DNA of 23,442 bases. Origin: a virus. Both the position numbers and the translations under genes were made by a program. The stretch is from positions 1 to 23,442 of IMG/VR virus record IMGVR_UViG_3300035698_001018. The stretch is one strand, 5' to 3'. Below the pieces are notes generated by a model, which was given only the letters and a program-made list of their open reading frames with translations, did not search any database and was not told the DNA's origin. Each line of letters starts with the position of its first letter. Positions within the stretch are counted from its first letter, which is position 1. Shown in pieces: positions 5,672-14,311 of this stretch.

Positions 5672-6835
5672 TTATATTGCTCCTAATGTTGGAAGTTTGT
5701 TTGCGGTCAGGGCATTCGCCAATTTCATTCCGAAACCCGGCACCATTTCGTCAAGGGTTTTCCGCAGGGTTTCAAACATCGCGCGTTGTTGCCAGATCGC
5801 ACCGTTTGCAAGTTTCATCCAAGGTTGAACGACTATGAAATCATTTTCGCTAGACAGCACGCCAAGTTCTTTTAGGCGGGTGTCGTTGCGTTCTACGAAC
5901 CTATCCCACTCTGTTTCAACAATGCCACGAGGGCTTGCCGAGTAGTCAAGTTGCCGCATGAGCATAGCGTCATCTTCGTGATCCAATGCAGCAATCGTGG
6001 TATTAGTCACATGTAGGTCGCCGTTTCCTTTAAGCAATAGGCGGGTTGTGATAAGGTTCTCAATTGTGAAAATGTTAGCCGTTGCGCCGAACGATGTTAC
6101 GCTTGTTCCGTTCGCTTTATATGCGGAAATATCAAACGTGCCGCCAGATGATGACGTATCTGTGGTTATCTCTGTAGCCGCAACAGCATTCAATGTCATA
6201 GACACAGAGGAAGTGCCAAGGGATTGTATATTAACGCCCCCTGTACTTGCGCCACCCTTTTGAATTTGCAGGAATGTGTCTGTCTCTGTTGTCCCAGTAA
6301 CACCGTGAGCAACGTCAGAAGATTTCAGGGCAAAGGCTTGGTCGTCATTCGCGCCTTGATTGATCGTCAGGCCTTGCGTCATATTGCTGTTGGCCGTGTC
6401 TCCAATGTAAACAGTATCATCAAATATCGCACTGGTTGAACTTAATGTTAAATGGTTAGCCACGCCAGTGACGCCGAAAGTCAGAACATCCGAGCTAGAC
6501 GAAAGTGACCAACTTTTTCCGCCTGTGTCATCAAGTGTCAGTCGCGCACTGGTAGCATCGGATATAACCACGCCGCCTGAAAACGCACCAGCACCAAGCC
6601 ACGTCACAACACCTGTTGACGCATTGACACTGTACTGCGTGACCCAATTCGTGCCATCCCACCGTTTCAACACCCAAGGCGTCGCGGCGTCGTCAAGCCA
6701 ATTCATTCCGACATATTTTGTCGTCGGTGCCGTTGAACCTTTGTTGTCGGATGCCAGCGCTTGAAACGCCAGATTCAAATCTGCGCGCGTCGCTGGGAAT
6801 GCCTGATCGGCAATTACATAGTCATGCTGGCTCAT
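5672..6835 (-). CDS. Tail fibre / receptor-binding protein
   Basis: A 387-residue fibre-like protein located right after the J-like tip gene. The N-terminal 1-80 residues (ADQAFPATRADLN, then WLDDA...KRWDGTNWV) resemble the conserved attachment part of many phage fibres. Residues of about 85-280 are Ser/Thr/Gly-rich and strand-like, as in trimeric fibre shafts. The C-terminal 290-387 region (DDAMLMRQLDY, then a helical stretch rich in Trp and Glu) is likely a tip or trimerisation part. ATG 6835 has AAAGG at a suitable distance. The middle of the gene differs in base composition from its neighbours by eye, which fits exchange of the receptor-binding part. The receptor is unknown. Confidence 0.8.
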   Translation of the reverse strand: MSQHDYVIADQAFPATRADLNLAFQALASDNKGSTAPTTKYVGMNWLDDAATPWVLKRWDGTNWVTQYSVNASTGVVTWLGAGAFSGGVVISDATSARLTLDDTGGKSWSLSSSSDVLTFGVTGVANHLTLSSTSAIFDDTVYIGDTANSNMTQGLTINQGANDDQAFALKSSDVAHGVTGTTETDTFLQIQKGGASTGGVNIQSLGTSSVSMTLNAVAATEITTDTSSSGGTFDISAYKANGTSVTSFGATANIFTIENLITTRLLLKGNGDLHVTNTTIAALDHEDDAMLMRQLDYSASPRGIVETEWDRFVERNDTRLKELGVLSSENDFIVVQPWMKLANGAIWQQRAMFETLRKTLDEMVPGFGMKLANALTANKLPTLGAI

Positions 6836-6860
6836 TCGTCAACCTTTCAATATTCCGGCA

Positions 6861-9800
6861 CTATGACACAGCGCCATAGCCTTTTGCAACCCAATCAATA
6901 GTTCGACCCACACCCACACCCGCTGAGTTCTTGAACTGCACAGTGAACCCGGTTGCTGACGCCGACGACCGAACCATGAAATCGCCAGTCGCCATATTTT
7001 CAGCGGTGATTTCTATTGCTGGCTTCACCTTAAACGCCGGGGCGAATGTTATAGCTGTGCCACCCGCGTCAATCGCAACGTCGTCATCACCAGCAACACG
7101 GTCAGGCATGTCGATTGTCACGGTTAGTTCTTCAATTGACGGCGTTAAATAACCGTTTGACGAAGTCAACACAGCTTTGAATTTAAATGCCCGCGCGGCG
7201 TAATCACCAACAACGAACGGTGCGAAATCAGACCAAACAGGCGCGCCCGCAGGGTCATCGTCAGTCGTGGAAATTTGCAACACAACATCAACGTCGCTTG
7301 GCACTTCGCCGTCGAATGTTCCGGTGCGGGCGTCGAATGACCCGGTTGCACTGTCAAACAGGTTCAGCGAATCGACCGCCGTTGATTTAATGCTTGCGGT
7401 GACACGCGACGTGAACACAGCGGTCAAGTCAATATAATCTGCGAATTCATACGAACCGCTTGACGCAATGGTGCCAACGCCAGCGTCGAACAATCCGGGC
7501 GCGTCGTCAAAGTTTCCGGCGGTCGCGTCGAACGTGCCGGTCGTTGAAAGTTTCAGACGACTGTCAACGGCGTCAGTGTCAACTTTAGCACCGGTAAATG
7601 TCGGGTGTTCGTTTTGCGTTGACACGACATTCAACGCGTTCAGACCGGCGGCAGTTGTCACAACAGATGTTTCGTTGTCGCTTTCAAATCCGTCAACGTC
7701 CACAGCTTTGACCAGGTACGTTCCGACCCGCGCGGCGTCTTCGTACTGCGGCGAACGAACGGTTGTTGACAGGTCGATTGCCGACCCCCAAACAACGCCC
7801 GCAATGTCCGGCGAATATCTGACGCGCCAGTGATCAACGCCGACGTCGTTTGTCCATTTCAGGCTGATTGTCGAATCGCGTATTGACGCCGACAGCCCTG
7901 ACACGTCAGCCGGTGAAATACCGACGACCGTGTGCGTGATGTTTGGTGCGTTGATAATTTCAAGTTTCGAACCTTTAGGTGACACCGCGACCACGGCAAA
8001 ATAAACGACGTCGCCGCGTGACAGATTGGTGAAACTGTATGACGTGCCGGTGATGACGTCTTGCAAGACCCACCGCGCCCCGTTGCGGGTGTAAACCTCG
8101 TATGTGCTGCCGTAATAACCTAGCGGCGCTGTCCAGGTCATGTTGACCCGGTAAACATACGACCCCGACACCTTTGTTGATTCTTCGGTCGCTGTCAGGT
8201 TTTCAACTGCCGCCGGTTTTGTGTCTTCAGGGTCGGCGCTGTCTTGCGCCGTGTAAACCGGGATTGTTCCGGTGTCAGACGTATGCACACCGGGCGCAGC
8301 ATCCACCAACCGCAGCCTGGCGGAAAAGTCAGGACCGGGGAATATTTCCTTGACTAACAGTTCAACCGATTCGGCGTTGGTTTCACCGAACATGACCAAG
8401 TTGCCGACCGCCGGTGCGTTTGCTGCCGCAATCACCGTTGTGAATACCAACGTGTTATTTGTGCCAACAACCAAGTCGGGCGTCGCGCTAACCTGAACCC
8501 CTGTCGCAAGTCGAATTCGCACACCGTAAACAGTCGGCGATTCCATGGTGATATAGTCATCAAGGGTCAACCCCGTGACGTCACCGCCGCCGTCCAGCGT
8601 GACAGCTTTGATTCGGTTGGTTGTCTGACCCCACCGTGTGACGTCATGCTGAACCCTGACCAAATCGCCACGGGTGCAAACTAGATTTTCAATGTCCACA
8701 TTCAGACTGTAAATGTCAGGGCGCAGTTTTGCCGCCGCGATGAAATACCGACCTTGACGCCATGCCTGACCGGCGCTGGTGCAGCCGAACAATTCCATTG
8801 GTTCAAATTTGGTCGCATTGCTGACGTCGTAACCGTCATCATAAACAATAACTTCGCGCTGTTTCCATTCTGAATCCGGGTCAACAAATTTGACCTTCAG
8901 CGCGTGCGGCTGGTCAAGGAACATTTTGGTGCCAGTGAACCCGGTTGAATTGCGCGGTGAAAACATTTGAATCGGTGTTGTTTGGGCAACGTCGCGAACC
9001 ACCGAATACTTGCCGTCATTCGACGCCCTGGACGCGCGACCAGCTGCCGCAATGTCATTCAGCATTTGAAAAACAGTTGTCGGGTAGTCAATAATTGCAT
9101 TGAATTCAAACATCGGTTTGCCGTCTTGGTCAAGCACGTCGCACGCATTCGCCCAGGTCAACAGGTCATCGCCGTGAATTCTGGTGTCAGCCAGCGCCTT
9201 AATGTTTGCATCACCCCGTAGGACGTCCGCATAGGCCCACGCGGGGTTATTGGTCGCAACAGGTGCCGACCACGCCGACCCGGTCCATTTGGGCAGTCTG
9301 GACGTCACCACGCCCGACAATTCATTGACCACGCCGTTCAGCTGGTCGGTCGCCCTGATTTTCAGTTCAAGCATTGCCAAACCGGTTTTTATAACCGGAT
9401 CAGTGTATGTAATTGTGCGGACCGCTGAAATCGTGAATTCTGACCGGATGGTGTCAGCTACGTCGTCAACGGTGATTCGTGTCACCCTGACGTCATAAAT
9501 GTCGCGTGACCCTGTCTTGATTGGCACAGCCCGGCGAATGACTTGTTCACTTTTGTCTCTGAAAAACAGGTTGCCGCCGGTGCGTTCAGTCGCCATCGTG
9601 ACCGACGCGCCCGCCGCTTCGTCAACCAACTGACTTGACACGCGCACTTCGTGATCACCGACCGACGTGACGTTGAACGTGCCGTTGTTTGCCGGGTCAG
9701 CAAATCCCGCCGTGGTGATAGTTCCCAACGCGTTACTTGTGATCAACCCACCTGCTAAAATTCCGTTGTCTCTGAAATTGGTGGTGACAGATTTGAACGC

Positions 9801-10937
9801 TTTAGGAACAAGAATTCGGGTGCGAATTTCACTGCCGAACCCCGTTTCGACAGTGTATTGTTCGCTGACTTCAGCCTGTGCCGAAATATCTGTGACCGCC
9901 GAATTAATGCCGTCGTCACTGCCGACAATCACCCACGCGCCGCCGCTGGTTGGTCTATATTCAACCTTTACTTCAACTTCTTTTTCGTTGCGTTTCTGCG
10001 TGTCGGTGAATGACACCAACCCGGAAAACTGCAAGTCAAGTGAAATTTCGTCGGCGTCAAGTTGTGTCGTCACGGTTTGCGCGCCGCCCGCTTCGGTGAC
10101 AGTTATCGAATAGGCGTCTTGTTTTACAATATTTGTGTAGATTGAAAAATCATATGCTTCGCTGCCATCGAAATAATTATATTCAATATCTTCAAACTGT
10201 TCGATTGACGACGTGCCAATTCGCAAGTCGGTCAGGTCAAGCGGCCCAATCCCGAAACAAAACAACATTCGCATATATTGGTCATCACCGATTGTTTCGG
10301 TGAACGGCACAGCCGCAAGCGGTGGAAATATTTTGTGCGTGCCATACGGACGCGGAATGACACTGAACGGCGTCATGCGGTTTGAACTGCCAGTGATTGA
10401 CAACGTCGGCGACGTGCGTTCTGACCCGCCAATTTGCGACAGACCTTGCGGCGACGCGGGCGGAATAAGCGCGTTCATTACCAGATTGCCGACGATTGAA
10501 ACAGCGCCTTTGATGACCATGCCCGCAAGGGCCACTTGTGACGCCGTAGCCACACCGGCACCGGTTGCCGACAGTGCGAGACTAGTCGCGAAAGCACTAG
10601 CCGCGCCCGCACTAATCACCATAATCGCGACCATGGCAATCAGCTTCAACGGTGACTTGCCACCTTCGCCACCACCACCGGCAGGGACAGCCCGCACAGT
10701 TATCAGCGTGCCGGGTTTCGGGCGTAATGTTTTAAAATATTTCGGGTCAATTTTATTGTCGCCGACGAAAACGACACAATGGGCCATCATCACCGGGTGG
10801 GTGATGCCCACGCCCGCAATAATTTCCGTTACCGTGGAACCGGCAAGAACAACCTTTTTGACCTGTTTATTTGAGAACGGGTGCGGTGCCGCGTGAATTC
10901 GCGTTTGTCCGGTTTCAACCAGTGCTTTATCCAACAT
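6861..10937 (-). CDS. J-like tail tip / host specificity protein
   Basis: A 1358-residue tail tip protein of the lambda gpJ type, the central fibre and host attachment part of the tail. Residues 1-90 look like a small beta-grasp domain, comparable with the separate gpI of lambda, followed by Gly-rich AGGGGEGG and a long hydrophobic region (about 96-160). Then come the conserved J core (about 160-880, including PFSVIPRPYGTHKIFPPLAAV and the FPGPDFSARLRLVD region), two fibronectin type III-like domains (about 907-1000 and 1008-1095), a section with FD-type short repeats (about 1133-1208), and a C-terminal beta domain (about 1285-1358). ATG 10937 lies 11 bases inside the end of the K-like gene. 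The length is close to lambda gpJ (1132) plus extra C-terminal domains. Confidence 0.92.
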   Translation of the reverse strand: MLDKALVETGQTRIHAAPHPFSNKQVKKVVLAGSTVTEIIAGVGITHPVMMAHCVVFVGDNKIDPKYFKTLRPKPGTLITVRAVPAGGGGEGGKSPLKLIAMVAIMVISAGAASAFATSLALSATGAGVATASQVALAGMVIKGAVSIVGNLVMNALIPPASPQGLSQIGGSERTSPTLSITGSSNRMTPFSVIPRPYGTHKIFPPLAAVPFTETIGDDQYMRMLFCFGIGPLDLTDLRIGTSSIEQFEDIEYNYFDGSEAYDFSIYTNIVKQDAYSITVTEAGGAQTVTTQLDADEISLDLQFSGLVSFTDTQKRNEKEVEVKVEYRPTSGGAWVIVGSDDGINSAVTDISAQAEVSEQYTVETGFGSEIRTRILVPKAFKSVTTNFRDNGILAGGLITSNALGTITTAGFADPANNGTFNVTSVGDHEVRVSSQLVDEAAGASVTMATERTGGNLFFRDKSEQVIRRAVPIKTGSRDIYDVRVTRITVDDVADTIRSEFTISAVRTITYTDPVIKTGLAMLELKIRATDQLNGVVNELSGVVTSRLPKWTGSAWSAPVATNNPAWAYADVLRGDANIKALADTRIHGDDLLTWANACDVLDQDGKPMFEFNAIIDYPTTVFQMLNDIAAAGRASRASNDGKYSVVRDVAQTTPIQMFSPRNSTGFTGTKMFLDQPHALKVKFVDPDSEWKQREVIVYDDGYDVSNATKFEPMELFGCTSAGQAWRQGRYFIAAAKLRPDIYSLNVDIENLVCTRGDLVRVQHDVTRWGQTTNRIKAVTLDGGGDVTGLTLDDYITMESPTVYGVRIRLATGVQVSATPDLVVGTNNTLVFTTVIAAANAPAVGNLVMFGETNAESVELLVKEIFPGPDFSARLRLVDAAPGVHTSDTGTIPVYTAQDSADPEDTKPAAVENLTATEESTKVSGSYVYRVNMTWTAPLGYYGSTYEVYTRNGARWVLQDVITGTSYSFTNLSRGDVVYFAVVAVSPKGSKLEIINAPNITHTVVGISPADVSGLSASIRDSTISLKWTNDVGVDHWRVRYSPDIAGVVWGSAIDLSTTVRSPQYEDAARVGTYLVKAVDVDGFESDNETSVVTTAAGLNALNVVSTQNEHPTFTGAKVDTDAVDSRLKLSTTGTFDATAGNFDDAPGLFDAGVGTIASSGSYEFADYIDLTAVFTSRVTASIKSTAVDSLNLFDSATGSFDARTGTFDGEVPSDVDVVLQISTTDDDPAGAPVWSDFAPFVVGDYAARAFKFKAVLTSSNGYLTPSIEELTVTIDMPDRVAGDDDVAIDAGGTAITFAPAFKVKPAIEITAENMATGDFMVRSSASATGFTVQFKNSAGVGVGRTIDWVAKGYGAVS

Positions 10938-11340
10938 AACGATAGAACCCCATATTACGGTTTCGCCATATTAGACCGTTATATTTTTCAAGACAAGAAT
11001 CAACGCCTTTTTCAATATGCAACATCCATTCGTGGTCCACTACCACACCGACATGAATCGGAAAACCCATAGACCGAAGCAAGACCAGGTCAAAACATTT
11101 CTGTTCACCGTCGTCAATTTCTAACCACAGCCCTGCGTCGCGTTCTGCAACCAATTGTTCGCCGACGTCTTCAGCGTCGCGCCGGGTCGTGTAGTAAACA
11201 TTATAATCGGGAATAACAACGTTGTGTTCAGCCCGTTCAACGACCATCGCCAGACCCCAACAATCAACGCCTTGAATTGTCCGGCCCCGGTTGTCATACG
11301 GAACCCCGATGTATTTTTCACACCAAGCCGGGGCGACCAT
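10927..11340 (-). CDS. NlpC/P60 (C40) tail tip peptidase, K-like
   Basis: A 137-residue papain-fold cysteine peptidase expected to cut peptidoglycan stem peptides during DNA entry or to act in tail tip assembly. The catalytic Cys is C27 in GVDCWGL, the His is probably H96 in FPIHVGVV, and H108 is a good third residue. Lambda gpK also has a Mov34/MPN domain; here only the NlpC/P60 part is present, as in several lambda-type tails of non-enteric phages and in gene transfer agents. ATG 11340 overlaps the stop of the L-like gene as TAATG. The product sits in the tip with the M-, L- and J-like proteins. Confidence 0.9.
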   Translation of the reverse strand: MVAPAWCEKYIGVPYDNRGRTIQGVDCWGLAMVVERAEHNVVIPDYNVYYTTRRDAEDVGEQLVAERDAGLWLEIDDGEQKCFDLVLLRSMGFPIHVGVVVDHEWMLHIEKGVDSCLEKYNGLIWRNRNMGFYRYVG

Positions 11341-11813
11341 TAGAAAATCGCCGGGGTTGTTGACGGGTCAAACCTGTGACTAGGAAACGCCTGACTTAAA
11401 ATGTCTTCAAACACCAGCGCGCCGGTGACTTCCATTACGTCGTATTTAGCTTGTTCAAGTCGCATTCCCAACGCTTCCAGTTCGACGGTGTCAGGCGACG
11501 ACGCAAGCACAATTTCAATTGACAGGCTTGGCGGTGACGATATTGACCGGATAGTGTCAACAATTTGCCGGTCAACGTTGTCAATTTGCAACGTCGTGCG
11601 CGGCATGGTTTCTTCGCTGTCCTGCGGCAATATTAATTTATACGGAAACGCGATGTATTCGTTGCCCCGGCTGGTTACGTTGGTGGTGTTGTTCACGAAG
11701 TACAGCGGCGCGGCTAAATCGTCATGCGTGATCGTCAGCAATTCTAAATAAACTTCAGCGGTTTGTTGTGCCATTAACCCGGCGACAGCTGGACCACTTA
11801 GCGTCCTACTCAT
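11340..11813 (-). CDS. L-like minor tail protein (DUF1833 type)
   Basis: A 157-residue protein with the usual features of the DUF1833/L group: an N-terminal EVYLELLTITHDDL strand, then PLYFVNNTTNVTSRG and FPYKLILPQDSEETMPRTTL, and a central VDRQIVDTIRSI segment. Members sit at the tail tip between the M- and K-type proteins. Cysteines, which bind an iron-sulfur cluster in lambda gpL, are absent here; the shorter DUF1833 proteins also lack that domain. ATG 11813 overlaps the stop of the M-like gene as ATGA. Assignment rests on the sequence pattern and on the M-L-K-J order. Confidence 0.85.
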   Translation of the reverse strand: MSRTLSGPAVAGLMAQQTAEVYLELLTITHDDLAAPLYFVNNTTNVTSRGNEYIAFPYKLILPQDSEETMPRTTLQIDNVDRQIVDTIRSISSPPSLSIEIVLASSPDTVELEALGMRLEQAKYDVMEVTGALVFEDILSQAFPSHRFDPSTTPAIF

Positions 11814-12163
11814 GGTAGAATCTCAAGATACAACATGACCCGGTAATTACCCGCACCGATGGCGTCATATGTCGGCGGTTTTAAAAACCTGAAATCCGCA
11901 GCCGCGCCGGTTCGCGCGTTGACCCATGTGAACGGCAGCGCACCGTTGCCAAGCGTCGTTTTATAAAACGTGTCCAGCGTGGCAACCTGTGCCGTCGTCA
12001 TTATTTCAGGGTATTTGAATTCAGGAATGCCCACAGTAAAGCGCGACCGAACTTTTGCCGGTCCGGTGTCCATAGCAGACCGCAGCAACGTGTCAGGCAC
12101 CGTTTCGCTATACCCGGCATTCAGGACCGTTTGCGGCAGCGTGCCGGGCCATGCGTCAGCCAT
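11810..12163 (-). CDS. M-like minor tail protein
   Basis: A 117-residue protein matching a well-populated phage family located directly after the tape measure gene. Visible pattern: WPGTLPQ near the N-terminus, GYSETVPDTLLRSAMDTGPAK, the central TTAQVATLDTFYKTTLGNG, LPFTWVNARTG, and an ending in MLYLEILP. It corresponds in position to lambda gpM, part of the distal tail ring. Its ATG overlaps the tape measure stop as TAATG at 12161-12165, and its own stop overlaps the L-like start. Confidence 0.85.
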   Translation of the reverse strand: MADAWPGTLPQTVLNAGYSETVPDTLLRSAMDTGPAKVRSRFTVGIPEFKYPEIMTTAQVATLDTFYKTTLGNGALPFTWVNARTGAAADFRFLKPPTYDAIGAGNYRVMLYLEILP

Positions 12164-13818
12164 TAGCCCACACCCCCGACACGATTGACGCCGTGATTTG
12201 TTCGCAAGTCTCTGTCAAATCCGCCATCGTTAAACCCCTTTGACACTTCGTCGCGAATGATTATTCGCACGAACTGGTCGCCGTCAGGACCACGCCCGCG
12301 CTGTTGTTCGACTGCCGGTGCCGACGCTGCACGCTGGTCAATCACTTGCACAGTCATCGTGTTGCTGTTGCTTGCCATCGGTGAACCGCTGCCAAACGCT
12401 TTTGAATTTGAAATGACTGTTCCGGCTGAATCGGGAATGAACAATTCCGGCCCGTCTTCGCCAACCACTGACGGACGGTTAGCGGGTGGGCGACCACCCC
12501 CAACAAAGAAACCACCAAAATCAATCGAATCAATCCCACTTGAAATAGCACCCGCCAACGGTTTTGAAACCTGTTTTTGAAACACCATTTTGGCAATGTC
12601 CAAGGTTAACGCCTTAATTGCCTCCGATGCTGATTTAGCCCCAAAAACGTAATCTTCAAACGCACTGGCACCAGCCTGACCGACAGCGTCAGAACTGTCT
12701 TTCAGGTCTTTGAATTTTTTGTCAAGGTCAGCGGACAATCGGCCCAATTCTTCGCCTTCAACAGTAGCGTTCGACCAGGTCCCGGCTAGGTCTTGCCAAA
12801 TGTCCACACCTTGCGAACCCTCACGGTTCAACCGTTCCATTCCGGCATGGAACGGGACCATCACAGTGTCCAGTTCTTCCACCGATTTTTTGAACGGTTT
12901 GAATTCCAGACGGGTTTGAATCAACGACGTTTTCATGTTTTTCAAAGCGTTGGCATATGCCCGGAATACACCGCCGCCAATCGCGTCAGGAATTGTACCC
13001 ATCGCTTCGTAAAGTGACTGCAACCGGTCAAGAATAACAACAGTACCTTCAACAATGAAATTGCGCGTTTTAACCCACCCACGACTAAAGTTTTCAGCGG
13101 CCTGAACCAACGCGCCACCAAGGAACCGAGCGAACACTTCCAGCGCCGGAAGTATTTTTTCGCCGATAGCGTTTGCGAATATTGAAAAGCCATCAGACAG
13201 GTTCGACAGCGCACCGCCAAGCGTGGCAGATTGCCGTTCCATCGCACCAGCAAATTGAACGTCACCAATCCCGCGCAAAAACCCTTCAATTTCTTTGGCG
13301 TTTTTACCAACCGTCGTTGTCACACCCTGAAAAGTGAACGTCACTTTGTCGCCTTCAGATTTTGACTTAATGCCGAATTCTTTCAGTCGTTCAAATTCGC
13401 CCGTGGTGGCGTCGGCAATGGCTTCAACCATTTGCGACATGCTTTTTCCCATGGCTGAAGCTGTGTTGCCGTATGACCGCAGCGCGGCAGTGCTAGGGTC
13501 CAGACCAAGCGCCTTCAGTTGAATAAACGCCCGTGTTGACTGTGCCAAGCTGAACGGTGTGGTTGACGCGAATTGTTTTAGTTTAGCAAACGCGACGTCA
13601 GCCGCTTCAGCCGACCCGGTCACGGTGGTCAAACTGGCGTTCATGTTTTCGAATTCAACACGGGTGTCAATTAGACCTTTGGCTAAACCGATGCCAGCAA
13701 GTGCGCCAGCCATTCGAATCAGACCGCTGTTCAGACCGTTCAACCGACCCTTGACAGAATTGAAAGCGCGACCGGTCTTGTCCGTCGCTGTGATCGGAAT
13801 TCGAACCGGTTTAACCAT
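12163..13818 (-). CDS. Tail tape measure protein
   Basis: A 551-residue tape measure protein that fixes tail length and is extruded at infection. The conserved tape measure domain spans about 50-245 (FENMNASLTTVTGSAEAADV, TTPFSLAQSTRAFIQLKALG, ATTGEFERLKEFGIKS, FAGAMERQSATLGGALSNL). A hydrophobic stretch near 30-45 and around 215-235 may insert in the membrane. The C-terminal third is Gly-rich (GGFFVGGGRPPANRPSVVGE, a motif common near the ends of tape measures). It is short; at about 0.15 nm per residue it predicts a tail near 80 nm. ATG 13818 lies 8 bases inside the frameshifted chaperone extension, which mirrors lambda T and H. Confidence 0.92.
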   Translation of the reverse strand: MVKPVRIPITATDKTGRAFNSVKGRLNGLNSGLIRMAGALAGIGLAKGLIDTRVEFENMNASLTTVTGSAEAADVAFAKLKQFASTTPFSLAQSTRAFIQLKALGLDPSTAALRSYGNTASAMGKSMSQMVEAIADATTGEFERLKEFGIKSKSEGDKVTFTFQGVTTTVGKNAKEIEGFLRGIGDVQFAGAMERQSATLGGALSNLSDGFSIFANAIGEKILPALEVFARFLGGALVQAAENFSRGWVKTRNFIVEGTVVILDRLQSLYEAMGTIPDAIGGGVFRAYANALKNMKTSLIQTRLEFKPFKKSVEELDTVMVPFHAGMERLNREGSQGVDIWQDLAGTWSNATVEGEELGRLSADLDKKFKDLKDSSDAVGQAGASAFEDYVFGAKSASEAIKALTLDIAKMVFQKQVSKPLAGAISSGIDSIDFGGFFVGGGRPPANRPSVVGEDGPELFIPDSAGTVISNSKAFGSGSPMASNSNTMTVQVIDQRAASAPAVEQQRGRGPDGDQFVRIIIRDEVSKGFNDGGFDRDLRTNHGVNRVGGVG

Positions 13819-14280
13819 CGTTCTCGCTTTCTAATTCAAAATAGGCAATCCATAACTGAAATTGACTATATGGCAAATTTAAAACATCATCCAGCGAACA
13901 GTGCAGCCGAAGCGCCAAGGCCATAGAAAGTTTTAAGTTTCCGTCGCCTTGGATGGTTCCAAAGGGTCAGCCACGGAATGCGCGTCCATCAATTCGCCCC
14001 CTAGGCGGGCAATCGCGTTGCTGATTCCTTTGAAGCGCAACAACTTCGGTTTGTCTTCAATCGTAAACATGCGTTCGCCCTGTTCGTCAAGAGCAAGCAT
14101 GATCACAGTTGTGATTGCTGACGTGAACGCGTCTTCGTTGGCCGTTTTTGCCAGCAATTCGCGACGTTGTTTCAGCGTCATAGCTTCGGCGTAAACTGTC
14201 AGCTCGATTTCAGGAACTTCAAGTTTGACCGTTTCCATACTTGCGGAATAAGCCTTGAATTTGTCCATAGCTTCAGACAT
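13811..14280 (-). CDS. GT-type tail assembly chaperone made by -1 frameshift (156 residues)
   Basis: Reading the chaperone gene from 14280 to the slippery heptamer CCCTTTG (13966-13960) and shifting back one base opens a frame to a TAA at 13811-13813. The added part begins GTIQGDGNLKL and contains MALALRLHCSLDDVLNLPY and then SQFQLWIAYFELESENDG, a pattern typical of T-type extensions (a helix with a central Leu-Pro and a W-I-A-Y-F ending). The fusion would be 156 residues, against 115 for the unshifted product. In lambda and many other phages both forms are required for tape measure wrapping and tail tube assembly. The T-like part overlaps the tape measure start by 8 bases. An independent start at ATG 13924 (37 codons) is possible but has no good ribosome binding site. 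Confidence 0.75.
13933..14280 (-). CDS. G-like tail assembly chaperone
   Basis: A 115-residue mainly acidic protein in the position of lambda gpG, between major tail protein and tape measure. Visible features are LEVPEIELTVYAEAMTLKQR, TANEDAFTSAITTVIMLALD, and FKGISNAIARLGGELM, in line with short-chain tail chaperones. It would bind the tape measure and keep it soluble during tail assembly; it is not expected in the finished virion. ATG 14280 has AGGGG 8 bases upstream. It ends with TAA at 13933 shortly after the slippery site, and the larger form continues in the -1 frame. Confidence 0.82.
   Translation of the reverse strand: MSEAMDKFKAYSASMETVKLEVPEIELTVYAEAMTLKQRRELLAKTANEDAFTSAITTVIMLALDEQGERMFTIEDKPKLLRFKGISNAIARLGGELMDAHSVADPLEPSKATET
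13960..13966 (-). promoter_or_regulatory. CCCTTTG slippery heptamer for -1 ribosomal frameshifting
   Basis: On the minus strand the bases read C-CCT-TTG in the frame of the chaperone gene (Asp-Pro-Leu), which fits the X-XXY-YYZ rule for a -1 slip. After the slip the frame continues GGA ACC ATC without a stop for 49 codons. It sits 27 bases before the zero-frame stop. I did not identify a convincing downstream pseudoknot by eye. Confidence 0.7.
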
Positions 14281-14311
14281 GAATTTAACCCCTTCAGTTA
14301 AATGTTAAAAA

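Noticed and set aside
9667-10113. A 148-codon plus-strand frame within the tail tip gene
   Set aside because: Shadow of codon bias on the other strand (Ser/Val/Pro-rich), without translation signals.
10213-10896. A 227-codon open frame on the plus strand opposite the start of the tail tip gene
   Set aside because: It lies wholly antisense to a well supported gene, has no ribosome binding site, and its sequence is what the reverse frame of a hydrophobic Gly/Ala-rich protein gives.
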